From Nocardioides immobilis (GTDB taxonomy: Bacteria > Actinomycetota > Actinomycetes > Propionibacteriales > Nocardioidaceae): 64,000 nt of DNA. Position numbers and translations under genes: made by a program. Below the pieces are notes generated by a model. The model was given only the letters and a program-made list of their open reading frames with translations, searched no databases and was not told where the DNA came from. Positions 54,845 through 63,071 of the stretch are shown in pieces. Position 1 is the stretch's first letter. Every line of letters starts with the position of its first letter. The stretch is taken from NCBI RefSeq assembly GCF_003515065.1, contig NZ_QXGH01000019.1, positions 1-64,000 on the forward strand. Reading direction: 5' to 3'.

Positions 54845-55372
54845 GTGCAAGGGCTGACGATCCGGGACGCGACCACCGACGACGCGGCGGCGTGCGCCGC
54901 GATCTACGGGACGTACGTCGCCGAGACGCCCGCGACGTTCGAGCTCGAGCCGCCCTCGACCGAGGAGGTGGCAAAGCGGATCGCCGGCTGCGTGGCCACC
55001 CACGGCTGGCTGGTCGCGGAGCGGGACGGGGTGGTGACCGGGTTCGCCTACGGCACCCGGTTCGCCGAGCGTCCGGCGTACCGCTGGTCCTGCGAGGTCA
55101 GCGTCTATCTCGACCGCGGCACGATCGGGGCGGGCACCGGCTCCGCCTTGTACGGCGCACTGCTCGACCACCTGGTGTCGCGCGGCTTCCAAGTGGCCTA
55201 CGCGAAGATCAGCCAGCCCAACGACGCGAGCAACGCGCTGCACGCGAAGTTCGAGTTCGAGCGGGTCGGGCTGCTGCGCCGGGTCGGCTTCAAGCTGGGG
55301 GCGTGGCACGACGTGGCGATCTTTCAGCGGGACCTCGCACCGCCCACGCCCGAGCCCGAGGAACCACGGTAG
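54845..55372 (+). CDS. GNAT acetyltransferase of the phosphinothricin-acetyltransferase-like group
   Basis: A 175-residue GNAT: LTIRDATTDDAAACAAIYGT YVAETPATFE, VVTGFAYGTRFAERPAYRWS CEVSVYLDRG, GTGSALYGALLDHLVSRGFQ and GLLRRVGFKLGAWHDVAIFQ. The E-V-S-V-Y-L-D and RVGFK-x-G-x-WHDV segments are shared with Pat/MddA amino-acid-analogue acetyltransferases. Resistance cannot be claimed. CAGGAT at 54833-54838 ends six bases before GTG 54845, suggesting a leaderless message. Confidence 0.87.
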   Translation: MQGLTIRDATTDDAAACAAIYGTYVAETPATFELEPPSTEEVAKRIAGCVATHGWLVAERDGVVTGFAYGTRFAERPAYRWSCEVSVYLDRGTIGAGTGSALYGALLDHLVSRGFQVAYAKISQPNDASNALHAKFEFERVGLLRRVGFKLGAWHDVAIFQRDLAPPTPEPEEPR

Positions 55373-55404
55373 CCGCGGAGCGCACCCGCGCTTACAGTCG
55401 GGCC

Positions 55405-55428
55405 ATGCGCAAGTTTGGCCACCGCTGA
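55405..55428 (+). CDS. Seven-codon upstream frame overlapping the MBL gene
   Basis: ATG at 55405 opens MRKFGHR, and its TGA overlaps the ATG of the next gene (TGATG). TACAGT, a good actinobacterial -10 (TAnnnT), is at 55393-55398, so transcription should begin on this ATG. The ribosome would then reach the MBL gene only by re-initiation. Too short to have an independent function that I could support. Confidence 0.35.
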   Translation: MRKFGHR

Positions 55429-56063
55429 TGTCGCACCTCCACATCAACCGCGTGGAGATCGCCGGGTTCTTCGTCCTCTACGGACAGCGAGTCGACTGCA
55501 TCAACAACGTCTGGGTCGTCGGCACCGAGGACGAGGTCGTCGTCATCGACGCATCGCACGACGCCGCCCCGATCATCGAGGCGATCGCCGGCCGCACGGT
55601 CTCGGCCATCGCCATCACCCACGGGCATCCCGACCACCTCAACGTCGCCGATGCGCTCGGCGACGCCACAGGCGCGCCGGTGCTGATCCACCCCGACGAC
55701 CGGTTCTTCTGGGACGAGTTCCAGCCGGACCGGGTGCCGGACGGCGCCCTGCGCGACGGCGGGACCCTCAGCGCGGGAACGCACAGGCTGACGGTCATCC
55801 ACACGCCGGGCCACTCCCCCGGGAGCGTGTGCTTCCGGGTCGACGACATCGTGTTCACGGGCGACACCATCTTCCAGGGAGGTCCCGGCGCCACCGACCG
55901 GCCGCGCGGGGACTTCCCGACGATCATCTCCTCGATCCGTGACCGGCTCCTGGTGCTCCCGTCACAGACGGTCGTGCACCCCGGCCACGGTCCCAGCACG
56001 CAGATCGGCGTGGAGGAACCGCTCTACCGCCAGTTCGCGGATCTCCTGCCCGGCAGCGCCTGA
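55428..56063 (+). CDS. MBL-fold metallo-hydrolase
   Basis: A 211-residue glyoxalase-II-like hydrolase with a complete metal set: AIAITHGHPDHLNVADALGD (HxHxDH), HTPGHSPGSVCFRVDDIVFT, GDTIFQGGPGATDRPRGDFP and VVHPGHGPSTQIGVEEPLYR. Similar proteins are found beside mycothiol-dependent formaldehyde dehydrogenase in actinobacteria and may act on thiol esters; here that partner is absent. No Shine-Dalgarno; the TGATG overlap with a mini frame may drive its translation. Confidence 0.88.
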   Translation: MSHLHINRVEIAGFFVLYGQRVDCINNVWVVGTEDEVVVIDASHDAAPIIEAIAGRTVSAIAITHGHPDHLNVADALGDATGAPVLIHPDDRFFWDEFQPDRVPDGALRDGGTLSAGTHRLTVIHTPGHSPGSVCFRVDDIVFTGDTIFQGGPGATDRPRGDFPTIISSIRDRLLVLPSQTVVHPGHGPSTQIGVEEPLYRQFADLLPGSA

Positions 56064-56186
56064 CCCGCCCTCGGCTGCCGCACCGCCCCGGATCGTTGTC
56101 CTCGGTGGGATTCCGTGCGAATCTGGGGCCCATTGCTCCAGCGGCGACAGTCCTGGGGGCGCGGATCTCGGCGAGAAGGGGTCTTC

Positions 56187-56702
56187 ATGGCGTCTGACGA
56201 GGACATGTCGCACACGTCATCCGCGCTGCGCGTGCGCGACGTCATGAACACCAAGACGGCCAGGATCCACCTGGGCAGGCCGATGGCGCTCGCCGCTGAG
56301 ATCCTCGTCCTCACCCAGGCGAGCGACCTGATCGTGATCGACGACGACGACCGTTTCGTCGGGGTCCTGCCTGAGGGCGACCTCCTCCACGCGATCATGC
56401 CGGACTTCGACGGCCTGATGGAGTCCGGTGCGTCACTGACGCGCGGGTTCGAGGTCTTCCTCTCGTCCGGGTCCAGCTACGCGGACCAGCCGATCGACAG
56501 CCTGGTCATCCGCGGCTCGATCATGCTGCGGCCCGACGACGAGCTGCTGAAGGCAGCGACCGTGATGATCACCAAGGGGATCCGCAGGCTGGCCGTCGTC
56601 GACGGCGAGCGGTTCGTCGGCAGCGTGTCGCGCGCCGACATCTGCTGGGGAATCCTCGTCGAGCAGCCGAGCCGCCAGCACGCGGCCAACCGGACCGAAT
56701 AG
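56187..56702 (+). CDS. CBS-domain-pair protein
   Basis: A 171-residue protein of two CBS motifs. The first runs LRVRDVMNTKTARIHLGRPM to LIVIDDDDRFVGVLPEGDLL. The second runs SLVIRGSIMLRPDDELLKAA to IRRLAVVDGERFVGSVSRAD. Such pairs bind adenosyl ligands and regulate partners. AGAAGGGG precedes ATG 56187. It ends 43 bases before the large fusion protein gene and may belong to that operon; the latter carries a cyclic-nucleotide-binding domain, so nucleotide sensing is a common theme (inference). Confidence 0.85.
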   Translation: MASDEDMSHTSSALRVRDVMNTKTARIHLGRPMALAAEILVLTQASDLIVIDDDDRFVGVLPEGDLLHAIMPDFDGLMESGASLTRGFEVFLSSGSSYADQPIDSLVIRGSIMLRPDDELLKAATVMITKGIRRLAVVDGERFVGSVSRADICWGILVEQPSRQHAANRTE

Positions 56703-56745
56703 CCGATCGCCAGGCCAGCGGGAACCCGGGACGAGGTGCGAGAAG

Positions 56746-59700
56746 GTGACCGAAAGCGCGCACTCGGGCGCAGGCTCCCGGCTCGTCGACCGGATCAAGG
56801 CCCTGAAGGTCGCGGGGGCGATCCTGCACCTCGGGTCCCATCCGGACGACGAGGACGGCGGCATGATCGCCTTCGCCTCCCGCCACCTCGGCGCCCGCAC
56901 CGTCTACTGGTCGGCGACCCGTGGCGAGGGCGGCCAGAACCGGCGCGGACCGGAGCGCGGCGAGGGGCTGGGCATCATCCGGACCTGGGAGAGCCTCGAC
57001 GCGCGCTCGGTCGATGGAGGCGAGGTCCGCTACGGCCCCTTCTACGACTTCGGTTTCTCCAAGAGCGGGGACGACACGCTGGCGCGGTGGGGCCGCGAGC
57101 TCGTGGTCGCCGAGATCGTCCGGGTGATCCGCATGGTTCAGCCACAGGTGATCATCTCCCGGTGGTCCGGCGGACCGACGGACGGCCACGGCCATCACCA
57201 GGCGATCGGTCTCGTCGCCCGCGAGGCCTTCGACGCCGCCGGTGACCCCGATCAGTTCCCCGGGCTCGGGCTGCCGCCCTGGCGGCCGGCGAAGCTCTAC
57301 CGGTCGGTGGCCGGGGACTGGCAGCCCGGGGAGGACGGGGCCTTCGGGGTGATCGTCGACGAGTACGAACGGGCCGGCCACCTGCGCGTCGACACCGGGA
57401 TGATCGACCCGGTGAGCGGCCTGACGTACCAGGAGCAAGCTCACCTGGCGGTCAACCGGCACCGGTCGCAGGGCATCGGGTTCGTGCCCGAGCCGGGTCC
57501 CTACTACTTCTACTACCGCCTCGAGCACAGCGCCGTCGAGCCCTCGGCCGGCCCCGAGAGCTCGTTCTTCGACGGCTGCGACCCGCTGCTGACGGGCCTC
57601 GCCACGGGTCCCGGACCGGGCGACGACGACCTGCGCGAGCGCCTCGGCCGGGTGGTCGACCTCGTGGACGAAGCGAGCGAGTCCTTCCGCCCGGATCGGC
57701 CCTCCGAAGCAGTCCCGGCTCTCCTCGCCGCCCTCGCCGTCCTCAGGTCGGCCCGCCGCGACGTCGCGTCCCTGCCCGACGACAGGGTGGCCGCGGTCGA
57801 CGCAGCCCTCGCGCGCAAGGAGCAGGACTTCGAGGACCTGATCGCCTCCTGCTCCCGCCTGCGTGCGGAGTGCCTCGTCGACCGGCCGCGGATCACGCCC
57901 GGGCGGGACATCGCGGTCACGGTGCGCGTCTGGAACGGCGATGGGAAGCCCGTCACCGTCGAGGAGGCTTCGCTGGACGTTCCCCCGGGCTGGACGGTCC
58001 GACCCGTCGACGCCTCACCAGCCGGTACGACGCCGACAGCCGCCGTGCCCTACGAAGCCAGGTACGTCGTGAGCATCCCGGCTCAAGAGGCGCCGTACCC
58101 GCCGTACTGGCTGCAGGAGGCGCGCGAGCCGTACCGGTACCGCTGGCCCGCGGCGTCGCCGGCCCTCACGCACCCGCACAACCTGCCACTGGTGACGGCC
58201 GCGATCGGCGTCCGCTGCGGCGACCAGCTGCTGACCCTGAGGCCCGCCGCGATCAACCGCAGTGCGTTCCCGGGGGGCTCCCGCGAGCTCCCGCTGACCG
58301 TCCTCCCGCCGCTCGCGCTCGCCCCGCGGAGCCGGAGGGAGATCCTGCCGGTGTCCGACCAGGACACAGCGCTCGAGCTGGACGTGACCGTCCGCTGCGT
58401 GGAGGACGGCGGAGCGGCCGCGACGCTGTCCATCGATGCGCCGGCAGGCTGGGACGTGCAGCCACCCGTCGTGGACCTGTCGTTCGCCGCGGGCGGCGAG
58501 ACGCGCGGTGTCCGGTTCCGCGTCGCCGTACCGGCCAACACCGACCCCGGCGGCTACCGCCTCGGCTACGACCTCACCAGCGACGGGCGGCCCTGCGGCT
58601 TCGAGCTCAACCCCATCCGCCTCGGGGAGGCCGGCTCGGCGGGTGTCGTCGACGAGAACACCTGCCTGGCGGAGGCGCACCTCGTGAGTCCCGCCGTCGT
58701 CGATGTCGACCTGATCGACGCGACCTTCGTTCGCACGCTGAGGTATGGGTACCTGCGGGGGGTGGACGAGCAGATCCTCCCGGCGCTGGCGCGCTTCGAC
58801 CTGGACATCACCGAGCTGGAGGACGACCAGCTCGAGTACGGCGACCTCTCACGGTTCGACGCGATCGTCGTCGGGCCGAACGCCTACCACAGCCGGCCCG
58901 CCCTCCGGCAGCACGCCGCTCGGGTGCTCGAGTACGTCTCCCAAGGCGGCACGCTGGTCGTGCAGTACCAGGCCTACGGGTACGACGCACCCGGCCTCGC
59001 GCCGTGGCCGTTCACCTACCACCAGCCCCACGACCGGGTCACCGACCCCCGCGCACCGGTCACGCTCGTCGACCCCGACCACCCCGTGCTGCACTTCCCG
59101 AACAGGATCGGACCCGACGACTTCGACGGCTGGGTCCACGACCGCGGCCTGTACTTCTTCGGGGAGTGGGACCGTCGTTACGTCCCCGTCCTCGCATCGC
59201 ACGACGCGGGCGAGGACCCGCGTGCCGGCGGGCTGCTCACCACCGTCTACGGGCGTGGGACCTACGTCTACGCCGGCCTGTCGTTCTTCCGCCAGATCCC
59301 GGCGGGCGTCCCGGGAGCGGTCCGGCTGTTCGCGAACGTGCTCGGTCTCGCCGAGGTCCGGGTCCGGGAGCGCATGAGCAGGTTGCAGGGCGTCGACCTG
59401 TTCGGCTTCATGACCGAGCCGGAGCTCTACCAGGCCGCGCGCATCGTCTCCGAACGTTGGGTGGACGCGGGCACCTTCCTCGCCCGGCAGGGCGAGCGGG
59501 GCCGCCACCTCTTCGTCCTCGTCGACGGCTCGGTCGAGGTGCTCAAGCAGGTCGACGGCAAGGACGACCGCCTGCTGCACGTCGCCGGGCCCGGCGAGGC
59601 ACTGGGCGAGCTCACCCTGCTCGCCGACGTGCCACGGTCGGCGAGTCTCCGGGCCGCGACCGACGCGGTCGTCCTCGTGCTCCGCGACGACGCCTTCCAC

Positions 59701-59787
59701 GAGTGGCTGCGACTCCATCCCGACCTGTCGCGCAGGGTCATGCAGCGGCTCGCCGAGAAGATCATCGCCAAGGACCAGGACGGATGA
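56746..59787 (+). CDS. Multidomain PIG-L deacetylase / NEW3-like / amidotransferase-like / cNMP-binding fusion
   Basis: A 1013-residue protein. Residues about 22-260 are a PIG-L/LmbE zinc hydrolase: HPDDE at 32-36, TRGEGGQNRRGPERGEGLG, YDFGFSKSGDDTLARWGREL and SGGPTDGHGHHQAIGLVARE with the later His ligand. About 385-630 holds two NEW3-like beta domains (VTVRVWNGDGKPVTVEEASL; LSIDAPAGWDVQPPVVDLSF). About 650-870 is a ThuA/amidotransferase-like alpha/beta domain (LSRFDAIVVGPNAYHSRPAL, YVSQGGTLVVQYQAYGYDAP). About 890-1013 is a cyclic-nucleotide-binding domain (RHLFVLVDGSVEVLKQVDGK, GPGEALGELTLLADVPRSAS). The first three parts recall the large LmbE proteins of Bacteroidetes and Acidobacteria; the cNMP tail is unusual. 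ATGA overlap with the BshA-like gene suggests a role in its pathway, perhaps as a thiol-conjugate amidase. Confidence 0.85.
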   Translation: MTESAHSGAGSRLVDRIKALKVAGAILHLGSHPDDEDGGMIAFASRHLGARTVYWSATRGEGGQNRRGPERGEGLGIIRTWESLDARSVDGGEVRYGPFYDFGFSKSGDDTLARWGRELVVAEIVRVIRMVQPQVIISRWSGGPTDGHGHHQAIGLVAREAFDAAGDPDQFPGLGLPPWRPAKLYRSVAGDWQPGEDGAFGVIVDEYERAGHLRVDTGMIDPVSGLTYQEQAHLAVNRHRSQGIGFVPEPGPYYFYYRLEHSAVEPSAGPESSFFDGCDPLLTGLATGPGPGDDDLRERLGRVVDLVDEASESFRPDRPSEAVPALLAALAVLRSARRDVASLPDDRVAAVDAALARKEQDFEDLIASCSRLRAECLVDRPRITPGRDIAVTVRVWNGDGKPVTVEEASLDVPPGWTVRPVDASPAGTTPTAAVPYEARYVVSIPAQEAPYPPYWLQEAREPYRYRWPAASPALTHPHNLPLVTAAIGVRCGDQLLTLRPAAINRSAFPGGSRELPLTVLPPLALAPRSRREILPVSDQDTALELDVTVRCVEDGGAAATLSIDAPAGWDVQPPVVDLSFAAGGETRGVRFRVAVPANTDPGGYRLGYDLTSDGRPCGFELNPIRLGEAGSAGVVDENTCLAEAHLVSPAVVDVDLIDATFVRTLRYGYLRGVDEQILPALARFDLDITELEDDQLEYGDLSRFDAIVVGPNAYHSRPALRQHAARVLEYVSQGGTLVVQYQAYGYDAPGLAPWPFTYHQPHDRVTDPRAPVTLVDPDHPVLHFPNRIGPDDFDGWVHDRGLYFFGEWDRRYVPVLASHDAGEDPRAGGLLTTVYGRGTYVYAGLSFFRQIPAGVPGAVRLFANVLGLAEVRVRERMSRLQGVDLFGFMTEPELYQAARIVSERWVDAGTFLARQGERGRHLFVLVDGSVEVLKQVDGKDDRLLHVAGPGEALGELTLLADVPRSASLRAATDAVVLVLRDDAFHEWLRLHPDLSRRVMQRLAEKIIAKDQDG

Positions 59788-60947
59788 CGATGCGCATCGG
59801 GACCGTGTGCCACTACGGCTGTGGCGGCAGTGTGCAGGTCGCGTTGAACGTGGCAGCGGGGATTGCCGAGCGCGGACACTCCGCGCACGTCTTCGCTCGC
59901 TCCACTCCGTTCGGCATGCCGGCCATCCAGTCGTCGGTGACGTCACACGTGATGGCCAATGCCGACGAGCCCGCCACGCCGCTGCTCGACGCCCAGTGGT
60001 CGAAGACCGAGATCAGGGCTTTCGTCGACCGGATCTGCGAGGTCGTGGTCCGCGAGCGGCTGGAGGTCCTGCACTTCCACTACGCCATCCCGTTCGCCTC
60101 GGTCGTCCACGCCGTCCGGGAGGCTCTCGGTGACCAGAGCCCGGCCACAGTCGGCACCCTGCACGGCACTGACGTGAGCGTGTTCTCCAGGCAGGCCCGC
60201 GTACGGCGCGCCCTGGTTCCCGCGCTCGAGGGCCTCGACGCACTCACCACCGTCTCGAACAGTCATGCGGACCTCGCCGTCTCGACGCTCGGGCTGTCCG
60301 ATCGCCCGCGGGTGATCCCGAACTTCGCGGACCTCGACCGCTTCCGGCCGCGGCGTGGGCCGCGCCGGCGGACCCGCGCGCGGATCGTGCAGGTGTCGAA
60401 CTTCAGACCCGTGAAGCAGCCCGAGAGCATGGCGCGGATCGTCGACAACGTCCTGCGCCAGGTCGACGCGGAGCTGTGGCTGGTGGGCGACGGCGAGCAG
60501 ATGCCGGCCGTCGAGGCCATCCTGCAGGACCGGATCGCCCGCGGGGAGGTGCGACGGCTGGGCCTGCGGGACGACGTCGAGAACATCCTGCCGGACACCG
60601 ATCTCCTGCTCGTGACCAGCAAGACCGAGAGCTTCTGCCTGGTCGCCCTCGAAGCACTCGCCTGCGGGGTCCCGGTGCTGGCCCCCCGCGTCGGCGGCCT
60701 GCCGGAGGTGGTGGAGCACGGCCGCACCGGCCTCCTCTACGACCCCGGGGACGAGGAGCAGGCGGCCCGGCTCGCCGTACGTTTCCTGACCGACGCCCGG
60801 CTGCAGGCGCGGATGCGCCACGCCGCGCTCGAACGTGCCTCCGAGCTGTCCGCGGCCGTCGTGATTCCTCGTTACGAGGCGCTCTACCGCGAGGTCATCC
60901 GCCATCACCGAGCGGCCAGGTTCGCGTCGGCCGCGGTCGGAGGCTGA
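59784..60947 (+). CDS. bshA: BshA-like GT4 glycosyltransferase
   Basis: A 387-residue GT-B enzyme. The pattern follows BshA (UDP-GlcNAc:L-malate transferase) closely: RIGTVCHYGCGGSVQVALNV, HFHYAIPFASVVHAV (98-112), TLHGTD (125-130), LTTVSNSHADLA, VIPNFAD (177-183), VQVSNFRPVK (202-211), LWLVGDGEQM, and ESFCLVALEALACGVPVL with GGLPEV (282-309). HYAIP, LHGTD and SNFRPVK are the words that separate BshA from MshA and from generic GT4 proteins. Start ATG 59784 overlaps the upstream stop; ATG 59790 is equally good. With the BshB1-like gene it should make GlcN-malate. The assignment rests on motif comparison from memory. Confidence 0.75.
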   Translation: MTMRIGTVCHYGCGGSVQVALNVAAGIAERGHSAHVFARSTPFGMPAIQSSVTSHVMANADEPATPLLDAQWSKTEIRAFVDRICEVVVRERLEVLHFHYAIPFASVVHAVREALGDQSPATVGTLHGTDVSVFSRQARVRRALVPALEGLDALTTVSNSHADLAVSTLGLSDRPRVIPNFADLDRFRPRRGPRRRTRARIVQVSNFRPVKQPESMARIVDNVLRQVDAELWLVGDGEQMPAVEAILQDRIARGEVRRLGLRDDVENILPDTDLLLVTSKTESFCLVALEALACGVPVLAPRVGGLPEVVEHGRTGLLYDPGDEEQAARLAVRFLTDARLQARMRHAALERASELSAAVVIPRYEALYREVIRHHRAARFASAAVGG

Positions 60948-60951
60948 GCCG

Positions 60952-62106
60952 ATGCGTTCGCTCACCGATCTGCTGGAGACCGACGCGGGCAGGGACTTCC
61001 TCGCCGAGCGCGGCATGTACGTCGACGCAGGCGAGTTCCGCAACGAGCTGCGGGCGCCCGAGAGAGAGGACCTGAACAGGCTGGTGGGCCTGCCGGACAC
61101 CGCTCGCCTGGTCCACATCGGCCAGCAGGTGTGCGCCGACTACCACCCGGCCACGGCGACGAAGTTCGCCGCCGCCCAGGACCTCGCGGCGCAGGGCCAG
61201 GCCTCCCCCGTCGTCCTCTGGCACGACGCCTACGCGGCCGAGTCCGAGCGCTACGGGATGCGGATGGTGCTGCCGTCCGGCAGCAAGCTCGTCGGCGTCT
61301 GGCTCGCGCCCAAGCGACTGGGTTCCGGCGAGCCCCGCTTCATCCCGGTCGGTGCTGAAGCCGTCGAGCAGTCGCTGGACGCGCTGCGCAAGTGGGTGAC
61401 CCACCGGATGCAGGAGCAGCCCAAGGACCGGCGGCAGGACGCCCAGGCCCGCCTGGACCGGCTGGCCGAGGCGGTGCGCGCGGCCGACATCGCAACCCTC
61501 GGGCAGGCGAACGCCGCGATCGCGAACTTCCTGCTGCGGGAGCACCTCGGGGTCGACGTCCCTTCCACGTCGCTCTCCACGATGCTCGCCACGGGCCTCC
61601 TGACCCCGTCGCTCAACTCCTACCTCGGGTGCCTCGACGAGGTGGTCGCCGTGTTCAACGAGGCGGTTGCCGAGCTCGTCGCCAACGACATCGACCCCCA
61701 GGTCGCTCCGCTGGGAGATGACTATCTGCCGCTCCGGTACTGCTGTCCGCGTGACGGAGCACGTCTGGTGCTGCGGCACGAGCGCGAGCGCGACGACCAC
61801 TTCGCGGCAGGCACCTGCCGCTGCGGAGCGACGTACCGGTTCCACCTCGGCACCGGCACGATGAGCCTCGGAGAGCTGGACACCACCGATCGATGGAGCC
61901 CCGACGTCTCCCTGCCCATCCACCACAGGGACGTCGCCAGCGGCTGGATCGTCGGCCGGAGCACGGCTCTCTACGGGCTGGTGATGAACGCCGTCATCGA
62001 TCGCGTCCTGGCTGCCCGCCCGATCCCCGGGTTCATCCCGCCGGACCTGCTGGAGGACAGCTCGCCGGAGACGCCGAGCCTGCTCGTCGAGTACCTCACG
62101 TCATGA
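60952..62106 (+). CDS. Unassigned protein, candidate divergent BshC (cysteine-adding enzyme)
   Basis: A 384-residue protein not assignable with certainty. ARLVHIGQQVCADYHPATAT KFAAAQDLAAQG with ASPVVLWHDAYAAESERYGM (about 52-102) recalls the GQQ-x-G...YK...A-x-x-LA...P-V-F-W segment of BshC, which adds cysteine to GlcN-malate. BshC is about 540 residues, so this is much shorter. The C-terminal half has YLPLRYCCPRDGARLVL (C264, C265) and TCRCGATYRF (C289, C291), a possible zinc ribbon BshC lacks. GGAGG precedes ATG 60952; the TGA overlaps the BshB-like start. Position between bshA and bshB favours a pathway step; the exact reaction is inferred. Confidence 0.55.
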   Translation: MRSLTDLLETDAGRDFLAERGMYVDAGEFRNELRAPEREDLNRLVGLPDTARLVHIGQQVCADYHPATATKFAAAQDLAAQGQASPVVLWHDAYAAESERYGMRMVLPSGSKLVGVWLAPKRLGSGEPRFIPVGAEAVEQSLDALRKWVTHRMQEQPKDRRQDAQARLDRLAEAVRAADIATLGQANAAIANFLLREHLGVDVPSTSLSTMLATGLLTPSLNSYLGCLDEVVAVFNEAVAELVANDIDPQVAPLGDDYLPLRYCCPRDGARLVLRHERERDDHFAAGTCRCGATYRFHLGTGTMSLGELDTTDRWSPDVSLPIHHRDVASGWIVGRSTALYGLVMNAVIDRVLAARPIPGFIPPDLLEDSSPETPSLLVEYLTS

Positions 62107-62849
62107 GCTCCGTCGACGTGCTCGCCGTGGCCGCACATCCTGACGACGCCGAGGTCGGCTGCGGCGGGGTTCTCGCGCTGTGTGCCCGAAGTGGCGCACG
62201 CACCGCGATCGCCGATCTCACGTGCGGGGAGCTGTCGACCCAGGGCACTCCGGAGCTGCGGGAGCGCGAGGCCCGAGAGGCCGGGGAGATCCTCGGCGTG
62301 GGGACCCGGGTCTCGGTCGGCCTGCCGGACGGGAGCGTCGGGGTCGGCGCCGACCACCGCGACGCCGTCGTCGAGCTGATCAGGCGGTTCCGTCCGAGGA
62401 TCGTGCTCTCGCCGTACCCGGAGGACGACCGGCACCCGGACCATGCCGCGGCGGGCCGGCTGGTCCGCGACGCCTGCTTCTTCGCCGGCGTGGCGAAGCG
62501 GGCGTCCGGCGAGCCGTACCGTCCCGACCGGCTCTACCACTACATGCTCCACCATCTCTTCGAGCCGACGTTCGTCGTCGACGTCACGCCCGTGTGGGAG
62601 CAACGGCTCGCGGCGATCGAGGCCTACCGCAGCCAGTTCGGCCGCGCCGCGACTGAGCAGCGGACGGCCATCGGCGGCTCGTCGTTCCGCGAGTTCCTCG
62701 CGGCCCGGGCGACCGTCCACGGTGCCATGATCGGTGTGCCGCGGGGCGAGGCCTACTACTGCGTCGGCCCGGTCGGGCTCGACGGGCTTCCCGGCGCGGT
62801 GAGCCCGCCACCCGGCGACGGACCGCCTGTCTATCGAGCGAACCTGTAG
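62103..62849 (+). CDS. bshB1: BshB1-like N-acetylglucosaminyl-malate deacetylase (PIG-L family)
   Basis: A 248-residue PIG-L enzyme. Zinc motifs are AHPDDAEVG (11-19) and HPDH (111-114). The BshB1-specific words are present: VDVLAVAAHPDDAEVGCGGV, IADLTCGELSTQGTPELRER, EAREAGEILGVGTRVSVGLP, RPRIVLSPYPEDDRHPDHAA, VRDACFFAGVAKRAS, YHYMLHHLFEPTFVVDVTPV and AIEAYRSQFG, then AARATVHGAMIGVPRGEAYY. LTRGELGTRGTPEIR and AYKSQF are the known counterparts in BshB1. It is far closer to this group than to MshB or to mycothiol amidase. ATGA overlap with the gene before; expected to deacetylate GlcNAc-malate. Confidence 0.82.
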   Translation: MSSVDVLAVAAHPDDAEVGCGGVLALCARSGARTAIADLTCGELSTQGTPELREREAREAGEILGVGTRVSVGLPDGSVGVGADHRDAVVELIRRFRPRIVLSPYPEDDRHPDHAAAGRLVRDACFFAGVAKRASGEPYRPDRLYHYMLHHLFEPTFVVDVTPVWEQRLAAIEAYRSQFGRAATEQRTAIGGSSFREFLAARATVHGAMIGVPRGEAYYCVGPVGLDGLPGAVSPPPGDGPPVYRANL

Positions 62850-62872
62850 CGACTCACGGAGGTTGAAGGACC

Positions 62873-63070
62873 ATGCCCGACGAAGCGACCACCCGAGACG
62901 TGGCGAAGAAGCTGGAGCGGTGGGCCGTGAGCCTGCCCGAGGAGGATCGCCTGACCGTGCAGGGCTGGATGCTGCTGGGCACCGGCAGGGACGAGCTGCG
63001 TCCGGGCCAGCGATGGTGGTTCGAGGCGAGCGCGGGCGCGGAGCAGCCCGCCGCACCCGGGGGGCACTGA
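62873..63070 (+). CDS. Small hypothetical protein
   Basis: A 65-residue protein: VAKKLERWAVSLPEEDRLTV QGWML, then LRPGQRWWFEASAG. The first half looks helical, and no domain is recognised. It starts 23 bases after the BshB1-like gene with GGTTGAAGGA ahead of ATG 62873, and ends one base before the DUF3237 gene, so it is probably the fourth gene from bshA in the same operon. It might be a peptide-like accessory, but nothing in the sequence shows a role. Confidence 0.55.
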   Translation: MPDEATTRDVAKKLERWAVSLPEEDRLTVQGWMLLGTGRDELRPGQRWWFEASAGAEQPAAPGGH

Positions 63071-63071
63071 C

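Noticed and set aside
54845..55372. Pat-like acetyltransferase as a phosphinothricin-resistance gene
   Set aside because: Family members mostly acetylate amino-acid analogues or unknown substrates; nothing in the context indicates herbicide resistance.
57870..59783. Frame-shifted plus-strand frame running through the fusion protein into bshA
   Set aside because: Only the part from 59784 is coding. Upstream it is an Arg/Pro-rich shadow of the PIG-L fusion frame.
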